From contig NZ_RWIU01000003.1 of assembly GCF_003944765.1 (NCBI RefSeq), positions 186,001-250,000 on the forward strand: 64,000 nucleotides of DNA. Direction: 5' to 3'. Under the pieces are notes generated by a model. That model was not told the DNA's origin and did no database searches. It saw only the letters and a program-made list of their open reading frames with translations. Origin of the DNA: Hymenobacter perfusus. Lineage in GTDB: Bacteria > Bacteroidota > Bacteroidia > Cytophagales > Hymenobacteraceae. A program made the translations under genes and the position numbers. Positions 43,470 through 51,553 of this stretch are shown here, in pieces. The first letter of the stretch is position 1. The number at the start of each line of letters is the position of its first letter.

Positions 43470-46013
43470 GTGAAAGTCTGCATTGCCGAAAAGCCCAGCG
43501 TGGCCCGCGAAATTGCCCAGGTGCTGGGTGCCAGCCGCAAAATGGACGGCTACTTCGAGGGCAACGGCTACCAGGTTACCTGGACGTTCGGCCACTTCTG
43601 CCAGCTGCGCGAGCCCGAGGACTACCGCCCCGAGTGGAAGCGCTGGAGCATTCATGATTTGCCCATGCTGCCCGAGCAGTTCGGCATCAAGCTCATGCGC
43701 CGCGACGATGGCGTAGTGCGCCAGTTCAACGTGATTAAAAACCTGCTGGCCAACGCGGAGGAAGTCATTAATTGCGGCGACGCCGGGCAGGAAGGGGAGG
43801 TGATTCAACGTTGGGTATTGCTGGAGGCCAAATACCGCAAGCCCACCAAGCGCCTCTGGATTTCCTCCCTCACCGAAGAGGCCATCCGCCAGGGCTTCCA
43901 GAACCTCCGTGAAGGCTCGGAATTCGACTCGCTGTACCAGGCCGGCAAGAGCCGCGCCGTGGGCGACTGGCTGCTGGGCCTGAATGCTACTCGGTTGTTT
44001 ACGCTCAAGTACGCGCCCGGGCAGCGGCAGGTGCTCAGCATCGGGCGGGTGCAGACACCCACGCTGGCTTTGCTGGTGGACCGCTATCATGAAATCCAGA
44101 ACTTCCGGCCCGAGCCGTACTGGGTGCTGCGCACCGAGTACCGGGGCACTATGTTCAGCCACGTAGCCGTGGTGAAAAAAGGCAAGGACGACGACGAGCC
44201 CGACGAAAAGGCCCGCCTGAAGGCCCGGGGCTACTTCGTGACCCAGGAGGAAGCCGACGCGGCCCTGGTTCAGGTAACCGGCCAGCCCCTGACGGTGACC
44301 AACGTGGAAATCAAGAAGGCGCTGGAAAGCCCACCCGCGCTGTTCGACCTGACCTCGTTGCAGGTGCAGTGCAACAACCAGTTGGGCCTATCCGCCGAGG
44401 ATACACTGAAAACCGTGCAGGGCCTCTACGAGAAGAAAGTGGTGAGCTACCCCCGCGTGGACACCACCTACCTGCCCGACGACCAGTACCCCAAGATTCC
44501 TGGGATTCTGCGCGGGCTGGGCGGCCAGCACGCCACTCTGGCGGCTCCGCTGCTGGCGGGCGGCAAAATCCGCAAGAGCACCAAGGTGTTCAACAACCAG
44601 AAGGTAACCGACCACCACGCCATCATCCCGACCGGAGCTAGCGCCAATAGCCTCCACGGCACCGAGCAACAGGTGTACGACATCATCACCCGCCGCTTCC
44701 TGGCCGCGTTTTACCCCGATTGCGAGGTCTCGAATACCACGGTAACGGCCGACGTGGCCGGGCGCACCTTCCGGGTGCGGGGCCGGCAGATTCTGAGTCC
44801 CGGCTGGCGCGAGGTGTACGGCGACCCGGAAAAGCAGCAGGCCCCCTCGGCACCCAAAGCCGCCGGCGAGGGCGACGACGACGTGGTGAGCACCGTGCTG
44901 CCCAGCTTCCAGAAGGACGAAACCGGCCCCCACAACCCTCGCCTCGACGCCAAGCAAACCCAGCCCGCGCGCGAGTACACCGAGGCCATGCTGCTGCGCG
45001 GTATGGAAACCGCCGGCCGCAACGTGGATGATGACGAGCTGCGCCAGGCCATGAAGGAAAACGGCATCGGCCGGCCTTCCACCCGCGCCGCCATCATCGA
45101 AACCCTGTTCAAGCGCGGCTACATCCGCCGCGACCGGAAGAAAATTGTGCCCACGCCCACCGGCGTGGAGCTCATCGGCCTCATCCGCAACCCCACGCTG
45201 AAGTCGGCGGAGCTGACGGGCCAATGGGAACGGAAGCTGCGCCAGATTGAAGGCGGCCAGCTCGACCAGGAACAGTTTCTGGGGGAGCTCAAGCAACTGG
45301 TGCGCGAGATGGTGCACGAGGTGAAGCACGACGGCTCCGGCCGCGCCGTGACGGTAGCCGGGGCCACTCAGGCCGCGCCAGCCGCAGGCAAACCTGCTGC
45401 TACGCGCCCAACAACCAACAACCAACAACCAACAACCAGCCTGGGCTTAGGTCCGTGCCCCGCCTGCGGCAGTGGCCATATTCTGCGTGGGAAGTCGGCG
45501 TTTGGCTGCTCGCGCTGGAAAGAGGGTTGTCAGTTCCGGCTGCCGGTGGAATTTGAAGGCAAGAAGTTCACCGATAAGCAGGTGGGCGACCTGCTCAAGA
45601 AAGGCCGTACGCAGGTAATGCAGGGCTTTCTGGACGACGCCGGCAACAAGTTCGGGGCCGCCATCCGGCTCACGCCCGAACGGGCGCTGGAGCTGGTACG
45701 CGCCGCCGAAAGCAAGCCTACTACCACCCAAGACCCCGGCCAGATACCGTGCCCGGTGTGCCGCCTGGGCCAGATGCTGAAGGGTAAAAGTGCCTGGGGC
45801 TGCTCCCGCTTCCGCGAGGACTGCCAGTTCCGCGCTCCGTTCGAGTGGGGCGGCAAAACCCTCACCGACGCTCAGATGAACCAGCTCCTGCGCAAAGGCA
45901 AAACCGGCGTCATCCGCGGCTTCATTTCCTCGAAATCCGGCGCGCGGTACGAAGCGGCTTTGCAGGTAGGGGCTGATGGGCGTATTGAGCCGGTGTTTGA
46001 TAATAAGGGGTGA
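43470..46013 (+). CDS. topB: DNA topoisomerase III
   Basis: An 847-residue type IA topoisomerase that relaxes or decatenates single-stranded DNA. GTG 43470 is chosen because it gives VKVCIAEKPSVAREIA, the Toprim start; an ATG-initiated extension to 43389 crosses a terminator and promoter. The Toprim acidic motif is NCGDAGQEGE, and active Tyr327 lies in VVSYPRVDTTY. A low-complexity linker near residues 645-660, with repeated Asn/Gln/Pro/Thr codons, separates the core from two Cys-rich repeats (CPACGSGH and CPVCRLGQ). The gene is followed by a terminator hairpin. Confidence 0.94.
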   Translation: MKVCIAEKPSVAREIAQVLGASRKMDGYFEGNGYQVTWTFGHFCQLREPEDYRPEWKRWSIHDLPMLPEQFGIKLMRRDDGVVRQFNVIKNLLANAEEVINCGDAGQEGEVIQRWVLLEAKYRKPTKRLWISSLTEEAIRQGFQNLREGSEFDSLYQAGKSRAVGDWLLGLNATRLFTLKYAPGQRQVLSIGRVQTPTLALLVDRYHEIQNFRPEPYWVLRTEYRGTMFSHVAVVKKGKDDDEPDEKARLKARGYFVTQEEADAALVQVTGQPLTVTNVEIKKALESPPALFDLTSLQVQCNNQLGLSAEDTLKTVQGLYEKKVVSYPRVDTTYLPDDQYPKIPGILRGLGGQHATLAAPLLAGGKIRKSTKVFNNQKVTDHHAIIPTGASANSLHGTEQQVYDIITRRFLAAFYPDCEVSNTTVTADVAGRTFRVRGRQILSPGWREVYGDPEKQQAPSAPKAAGEGDDDVVSTVLPSFQKDETGPHNPRLDAKQTQPAREYTEAMLLRGMETAGRNVDDDELRQAMKENGIGRPSTRAAIIETLFKRGYIRRDRKKIVPTPTGVELIGLIRNPTLKSAELTGQWERKLRQIEGGQLDQEQFLGELKQLVREMVHEVKHDGSGRAVTVAGATQAAPAAGKPAATRPTTNNQQPTTSLGLGPCPACGSGHILRGKSAFGCSRWKEGCQFRLPVEFEGKKFTDKQVGDLLKKGRTQVMQGFLDDAGNKFGAAIRLTPERALELVRAAESKPTTTQDPGQIPCPVCRLGQMLKGKSAWGCSRFREDCQFRAPFEWGGKTLTDAQMNQLLRKGKTGVIRGFISSKSGARYEAALQVGADGRIEPVFDNKG
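45408..45437 (+). repeat. CAACCAACAACC microrepeat inside topB
   Basis: Units of CAACAACC repeated in frame code for the linker PTTNNQQPTT. The unit resembles the arms of intergenic repeat IR-F at 18746-18849. Confidence 0.75.
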
Positions 46014-46053
46014 TAAATATCGAGTATCTCAGGTGCATCAGGCTGAGTTTTCA

Positions 46054-46107
46054 GGACATCGGCCGGGTTTTTTGCCGGGTCGGTTCTGCTAAACCCGGCC
46101 GATGTCC
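46054..46107. terminator. hairpin after topB
   Basis: A perfect 17-bp stem (arms 46054-46070 and 46091-46107) with a loop that begins TTT, 40 bases after the topB stop. Confidence 0.7.
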
Positions 46108-46143
46108 AATAACCTATCAAGCAGGTAGTGTAAGGAATAGCGG

Positions 46144-46473
46144 ATGAGCAAGCTTCTTTGTGATTGTGGTCACGTTATCGTAGATCAAACGGACGATTTG
46201 CCCTACAAGGCAGGGTTTATACCCGCCCAACTGGAGGGAGAAATTTTTACCGATTTGGAACCTGCCATCATTGATGAAAACTCAACGGAGAGTATAGCAG
46301 GCCGGGTTAGTTGAGTATATGCTTCGCGTAGCAGAAGAATGTATCAATGCGAAAACTGCGGCCGAATTTTACTACAACGAGGTGAAAAAAACAGCTTTGC
46401 TTCATTCATGCCGGAAGATGCTCATGGATGGGGTATTCTGGCGGCCCATGTGCCCGATATTGAAAATCAGTAG
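46144..46473 (+). pseudogene. small four-Cys protein gene interrupted by one in-frame TGA
   Basis: Reading one frame from ATG 46144 to TAG 46471-46473 gives 109 codons with a single TGA at 46312-46314 (codon 57). The first half is MSKLLCDCGHVIVDQTDDLP and on to IAGRVS; the second half continues without a frameshift as VYASRSRRMYQCENCGRILL and then FASFMPEDAHGWGIL. The CxC near the N-terminus and CENC after the TGA look like the two halves of one zinc ribbon. The base composition is AT-richer than the neighbours, which suggests acquisition. A nonsense mutation is the simplest explanation; read-through is not excluded. Confidence 0.7.
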
Positions 46474-46835
46474 CTCCTGCAACCCGGTAAAACGTTGTTT
46501 CCACGCGGTTTGGACCTGATACTGCCGGGCCTGGGCAGCGGCTGAATAAGTAGCAAAAGACCGGCCGCAACTAGCCGGAATATGCGCTAAATGCAATTTA
46601 TCGACCAGCACCACCTGGCCGCTCCCGTGCTTGCGGTAGCGGCCAGGTGGTGCTGTGTGTCAAGCGCGGGCGAATAGAAAAGGCGTAATTCGGCTACTGG
46701 CAACGTTCCCGATAACGATTGCGCAAATAATCAGCGGGTTGGAAGGCGAGAACTCTCGGAGATAGGCCTAACATTAGTGAGGGCTTACTTCTGCAGGCTC
46801 ACAGCTCTTTCTTCGACCAGTCAAAATTACCCGCT
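46474..46835. other. spacer before the pectin-locus susC
   Basis: 362 bases without a convincing gene. It holds a perfect 18-bp inverted repeat (46606-46623 and 46638-46655, CAGCACCACCTGGCCGCT arms), the candidate LacI operator at 46699-46731, and about 100 bases of susC leader. No exact -7 element was found. Confidence 0.6.
46699..46731 (+). promoter_or_regulatory. candidate LacI-family operator upstream of pectin susC
   Basis: GGCAACGTTCCCGATAACG followed by ATTGCGCAAATAAT. It matches 59110-59142 at 29 of 33 positions and contains two CG-centred cores (AACGTT and AACGAT) 12 bases apart. It ends 104 bases before the susC ATG. Confidence 0.75.
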
Positions 46836-49802
46836 ATGAAAAAAAGCCTACTGTTGAGCTCACTGGTGCTGCTGACGGCGGGAACGGCGCTGGCCCAGCA
46901 GACCCGCCCGGTGCAGGGCCGAGTGCTGGATGCGGCTACGGGCGAAGCCCTGCCCGGCGTCACGGTCATTATCAAAAACACCACCATCGGGGCCACTACC
47001 GACAACGACGGCAGCTTCTCGCTGAGCGTGCCCGCCGGCACAGAAGCGGTGCTCACTTTCAGCTACATCGGCTACGTGCCCCAGACCGTGGTGGCCGGCA
47101 GCGCCGACAAGCTCAAGGTGGCGCTCAAGCCCGACCAGAAGGCCCTCGACGAAGTAGTGGTGATTGGCTACGGGCAGGTGAAGAAGAGCGACGTAACCGG
47201 GGCCATCATCTCGGTGAAGGAGGAGGATTTGAAGAAGGTGCCCTCGGCCAACGTGATGGAAACACTCCAGGGCCGCCTGCCCGGCGTGGATATTACCCGC
47301 AGCAGCGGCTCGGCCGGCTCGGGCGTGAATATTGCCGTGCGCGGCAACCGCTCCATCACGGCCCAGAACGGCCCGCTGTTTATCGTGGATGGCGTGCAGT
47401 ACAATTCCATTCAGGACATTAACCCCAACGACATCCAGAGCATGGAAGTGCTCAAGGATGCTGCCTCCACGGCCATCTATGGCTCGCGGGGTGCCAACGG
47501 GGTGATTATCGTGACCACCAAGAAGGGCCTTTCGGGGGAGCCGCGCGTAACGGTGAACTCCTACTACGGCATCACCGACGCCGTGTACTACCCGCGCGTG
47601 AACGACGGGGCGGCCTACGTGGCCCAGAAGCGCGAAGCCAACCGCACCACCGGCACCTGGATCGGTGCTGCCGACGACGGTAAGATTTTCACGCCGCTCG
47701 AAATCCAGAATATCAACAACGGTGTGAGCACCAACTGGATGGATATGCTGCTACGCCAGGGCGTGCAGCAGGAACACCAGATTGGCTTGGCCGGCGGCTC
47801 CGATAAGACTAAGTTCTACACTTCGTTCGACTACTTCAACGAGCAGGGGCTGTTTCGGATGGACGATTTGAACCGCTACTCCATCCGCTTCAATCTGGAT
47901 CAGGAAATTAACGCTAAGGTGAAAGTGGGGCTGCAAAGTCAGCTCACGTACTTCAACCTTGACCGGCGGCGCGACCCTACTAACCAGGCCAACAAAATCA
48001 ACCCGCTGCTCACGCCCTACGAGGAGAACGGCAACCTGGCCATTTTCCCCAACGCGGGCAACTTCATCAACCCGCTTATTGATGAGCAGCCGGGCAACTA
48101 CCAGAACAACCAGCGCACCACCCGCACCTTCACCACGGCCTACGCCAGCTACCAGATTCTGCCCAGCCTGAGTCTGCGCTCCAACCTGGGCCTCACGCTT
48201 TCCAACACCCGCACCGGCATCTACCAGGGCTCCAACACCCTGGACCGCAACGGCTCGGTGGCGCAGTCGTCCTACGGGACGGACTTTCTCACCAACTGGA
48301 GCTGGGAGAACATCCTGAACTTCAACAAGACCTTCGGCGACCATACCGTGACGGCCACCGGCATCACTTCCCTGCTCACGTTCAACAACGAAAGCGCCAA
48401 CGCCCAGGGCCGCAACCAGCTGCTCGATTACCAGGGCTACTACGCGCTGGCCAATGCTAATCAGCAGGTGGGCATCAACAGCGGCTACGTGAACAGCAAG
48501 CTGATTTCCTTCACCGGCCGGGTGCAATACAACTTCAAGAGCCGCTACCTGCTCACGCTCACGGGCCGCTCCGATGGTTCCTCGGTGCTAGCCCCCGGCA
48601 ACAAGTGGGCGTTTTTTCCCTCGGTGGCCGCCGCCTGGCGCATTATTGAGGAAGATTTCATGAAAGGCGTGACGCCCGTTACGGATTTGAAGCTGCGGGT
48701 GAGCTACGGCCGAGCCGGCAACTACGATATTCCGGCTTACTCCACCCAGTCGCTGCTGGTGCGAATTCCGTTTGGCTTCGGCGAAACGTCCTCGCCGGCC
48801 TACACCTTCGCCAACCGCATCGGCAACAAGGCGCTGGGCTGGGAGCTGTCGAACACGCTCAACTTCGGCCTCGATTTCGGACTGCTGCAAAACCGCCTGA
48901 CCGGCACCGTGGACGTGTACGACACGCGCACCACCAACCTGCTGCTCAACCGCGTGCTGCCCGCTACTTCGGGCTACTCGGTGGTGACCGAAAACGCCGG
49001 CAAAACCCGCAACCGGGGCATTGAGGTGGGCCTGAACGCGTTGGTGATGGAAAAGGAGAGCTTCCGCTGGAACGCCGGCCTCACCTGGTTCAAGAACAAG
49101 GAAGAAATTACCGCCCTCACCATTTCGGGCAACGACGTGAGCAACCGGTGGTTTATCGGCTCGCCGGTGAACGTGTTCTACGATTACGAAAAGCTGGGCA
49201 TCTGGCAGACTTCGGAAGCCGACGAAGCCAAGAAGTTCGGCCAAAAGCCCGGTCAGATTAAGGTGCGCGACCTGAACGGCGACGGCCGCATCACGGCCAC
49301 CGACGACCGCAAGGTGCTGGGTACCACGGTACCCAAGTGGAGCGGCTCCTTCAACACCGATTTCAGTTACAAAGGCTTCGATCTGTCGGTGCAGCTGTTT
49401 GCCCGCATTGGCCAGATGCTCAATTACGAGTACAACGGCTTCTTTGATCCGCAGGGCATCGAGAACAGCTCGCGCCAGAACTACTGGACGCCCGAAAACC
49501 CGTCCAACGACTTCCCGCGCCCCGACGCGAGCCTCTCGAAAACCACACTGCAAAACGCCCTCTACGGCACCACGCTGCTGTACGAAGACGGCTCCTACGC
49601 CAAGCTGCGGGCCGCTACCTTCGGCTACACATTCCCGGCGGCACTGGCCTCGCGCCTGCACATGTCGTCGCTCAGGGTGTACGTGCAGGGCAAGAACCTC
49701 TACACGTGGAGCCACATCGATAACTACGACCCCGAGCGGGGCGGGGCCATCAACACGCCCATTCCCCGGGTGCTCACGGCGGGTCTCAATCTGGGTTTTT
49801 AA
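46836..49802 (+). CDS. SusC/RagA TonB-linked transporter (pectin locus)
   Basis: A 988-residue outer-membrane porin. A signal peptide ends TALAQ, followed by the carboxypeptidase-like domain (RPVQGRVLDAATGEALPGVT), the plug with VVVIGYGQVKKSDVTGAI and the RagA signature NGPLFIVDGVQYN, and a C-terminal barrel ending VLTAGLNLGF. It should import pectin-derived oligosaccharides, as judged by downstream enzymes. The SusD partner starts 33 bases after its stop. The 33-bp LacI-type operator lies about 105 bases upstream. Confidence 0.95.
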   Translation: MKKSLLLSSLVLLTAGTALAQQTRPVQGRVLDAATGEALPGVTVIIKNTTIGATTDNDGSFSLSVPAGTEAVLTFSYIGYVPQTVVAGSADKLKVALKPDQKALDEVVVIGYGQVKKSDVTGAIISVKEEDLKKVPSANVMETLQGRLPGVDITRSSGSAGSGVNIAVRGNRSITAQNGPLFIVDGVQYNSIQDINPNDIQSMEVLKDAASTAIYGSRGANGVIIVTTKKGLSGEPRVTVNSYYGITDAVYYPRVNDGAAYVAQKREANRTTGTWIGAADDGKIFTPLEIQNINNGVSTNWMDMLLRQGVQQEHQIGLAGGSDKTKFYTSFDYFNEQGLFRMDDLNRYSIRFNLDQEINAKVKVGLQSQLTYFNLDRRRDPTNQANKINPLLTPYEENGNLAIFPNAGNFINPLIDEQPGNYQNNQRTTRTFTTAYASYQILPSLSLRSNLGLTLSNTRTGIYQGSNTLDRNGSVAQSSYGTDFLTNWSWENILNFNKTFGDHTVTATGITSLLTFNNESANAQGRNQLLDYQGYYALANANQQVGINSGYVNSKLISFTGRVQYNFKSRYLLTLTGRSDGSSVLAPGNKWAFFPSVAAAWRIIEEDFMKGVTPVTDLKLRVSYGRAGNYDIPAYSTQSLLVRIPFGFGETSSPAYTFANRIGNKALGWELSNTLNFGLDFGLLQNRLTGTVDVYDTRTTNLLLNRVLPATSGYSVVTENAGKTRNRGIEVGLNALVMEKESFRWNAGLTWFKNKEEITALTISGNDVSNRWFIGSPVNVFYDYEKLGIWQTSEADEAKKFGQKPGQIKVRDLNGDGRITATDDRKVLGTTVPKWSGSFNTDFSYKGFDLSVQLFARIGQMLNYEYNGFFDPQGIENSSRQNYWTPENPSNDFPRPDASLSKTTLQNALYGTTLLYEDGSYAKLRAATFGYTFPAALASRLHMSSLRVYVQGKNLYTWSHIDNYDPERGGAINTPIPRVLTAGLNLGF

Positions 49803-49835
49803 GAAGTCAGGGCTAGTTTAACGCTGCATAAGAAG

Positions 49836-51491
49836 ATGAAATTCCCGACTCACCGTCCGCTCAGACTGCTGCTGGTCGCCGGAGCCCTCACGCTCACGCT
49901 GCCGGCCTGCGAAAATCAGTTGGAAGAATATAACCCCTCGGGCCTGACGGCCGAAGGCGTGTACCAAACCCCGGCCGGCTTCGAGACGCTGGTCAACGCC
50001 GCCTACTCGTATAACCGCTGGTGGTACGGCAAGGAAAATGGCTACAGCGCCTCCGAAATGGGCACCGACCTCTGGCTGCGCGGGGCCGGCGACGTGAACC
50101 CCGACCTCACGGAGTATACCACGTTGCAGGGCAGCTCCACGGCCCTCACGGAACTCTGGAACAAGCTTTACGCCGCCGTGAACGTGTGCAACGCCGGTAT
50201 CGGCCGCATCGGCAACTCGGGCATGACCGACGCGCTGAAGAAAACCCGGGAAGGGGAGCTGCGCTTTCTGCGGGCCTTCTACTACTGGCAGATTGTGGAA
50301 ACCTGGGGCGGCGTACACTTCACCACCGAGGAAGCCACCAGTGTGCAGAACACTGCCAACCGCACCCCGGTAGATACCTTTTACAAGCAGATTTTCGATG
50401 ACCTGGCTGTGGCCGTGGCCAACCTGCCTGCTACCACCACCGACTACGGCCGCGTGACCAAGCCCGCCGCCGAGGCCTTTCTGGCCAAAATGTACCTCAC
50501 CCGCGGCCAGAACCGCCAGGCCGCCGACCTAGCCCAGAAAGTCATCAGTGGCTACGGCTACGCGCTGCAGCCCCGCTTTGCCGACCTGTGGTCGATGACC
50601 AACCTGGAGAACAAGGAAATCGTGTGGGCCGTGAACTACTCCCGCGACCTGAGCCTGAACGACCGGGTAGATGCCACGCTCTACCCCGAAGGCCACCCGC
50701 GCGGGGCCAACAACGGCCACCTGCTCTTCCTGATGAAGTACGACGACCAGCCCGGCGTCATCCGGGATATTCCCTACGGCCGGCCGTTCAACCGCTTCCT
50801 GCCCTCGCTCTTCTACCTGAACCTGTTCAACGAGAAGGTCGATTCCCGCTACGCTGCCACCTTCCAGACGGTGTGGTTTGCCAACCGCGCCGTCACCAAC
50901 ATTGCCGTGGGCGATACAGCCATTGTGGCCAGCAAATACATCATCCCGGCCGCTACCAAGGCCAAGAAAAAGTACCGCATCTGGGACCAGAGCGCCGTGT
51001 ACAGCCCCACCGGGGCCGTGACCGGGGACCGGATTCACTACGTGACCATGCGTAAGTTCATGGACCCCACACGCCCCACCATTGCCGAGGAGCAGAGTGC
51101 CCGCGACGCCTACGTGATTCGGCTGGCCGATGTGTACCTGACGGCGGCCGAGGCCGAGTTTAAGGCCGGCAACGCCACCAAGGCCGCCGAGCTGATTAAC
51201 GTGGTGCGCCGTCGGGCCGCTATTCCGGGTAAGGAAGCCGACATGCTCATCACCCCCGCCGACGTGACCCTGAATTTTATTCTGGATGAGCGGGGCCGGG
51301 AGCTGGGCGGCGAGCAGATGCGCTGGTTCGACCTCAAGCGCACCGGCAAGCTGCTGGAGCGGGTGAAGAAGTACAACCCCGACGCGGCCAACACCATTCA
51401 GGAGTTCCACTTGGTGCGGCCCATTCCGCAGCGCCAGCTCGATGCCGTGTCCAACAAAGCCGAATTCACCCAGAACGCAGGCTACAGATAA
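49836..51491 (+). CDS. SusD/RagB surface glycan-binding lipoprotein (pectin locus)
   Basis: A 551-residue lipoprotein with Cys25 in the lipobox LTLPAC. SusD features are EGELRFLRAFYYWQIVETWG near residue 145, VIRLADVYLTAAEAEFKAG, INVVRRRAA, and ILDERGRELGGEQMRWFDLKR, ending QNAGYR. It forms the lid of the SusC encoded just upstream. A terminator hairpin after its stop (51502-51546) would lower expression of the enzymes that follow. Confidence 0.95.
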   Translation: MKFPTHRPLRLLLVAGALTLTLPACENQLEEYNPSGLTAEGVYQTPAGFETLVNAAYSYNRWWYGKENGYSASEMGTDLWLRGAGDVNPDLTEYTTLQGSSTALTELWNKLYAAVNVCNAGIGRIGNSGMTDALKKTREGELRFLRAFYYWQIVETWGGVHFTTEEATSVQNTANRTPVDTFYKQIFDDLAVAVANLPATTTDYGRVTKPAAEAFLAKMYLTRGQNRQAADLAQKVISGYGYALQPRFADLWSMTNLENKEIVWAVNYSRDLSLNDRVDATLYPEGHPRGANNGHLLFLMKYDDQPGVIRDIPYGRPFNRFLPSLFYLNLFNEKVDSRYAATFQTVWFANRAVTNIAVGDTAIVASKYIIPAATKAKKKYRIWDQSAVYSPTGAVTGDRIHYVTMRKFMDPTRPTIAEEQSARDAYVIRLADVYLTAAEAEFKAGNATKAAELINVVRRRAAIPGKEADMLITPADVTLNFILDERGRELGGEQMRWFDLKRTGKLLERVKKYNPDAANTIQEFHLVRPIPQRQLDAVSNKAEFTQNAGYR

Positions 51492-51501
51492 CCTTTTGCC
51501 C

Positions 51502-51546
51502 CCGGTTCAGTCCGGCCCCCGGGCCGGGCTGAACCGGCTCTTTTTT
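51502..51546 (+). terminator. terminator between susD and the CE12-GH28 gene
   Basis: CCGGTTCAG and CTGAACCGG form the outer stem around a GC-rich inner pairing, followed by CTCTTTTTT. It ends 7 bases before the next ATG, so some read-through is needed for co-expression. Confidence 0.7.
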
Positions 51547-51553
51547 CCTTTCT

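Noticed and set aside
46402..46614. A 70-codon minus-strand ORF over the broken zinc-ribbon gene
   Set aside because: It overlaps the better-supported plus-strand frame with its Cys motifs and has no recognisable family.
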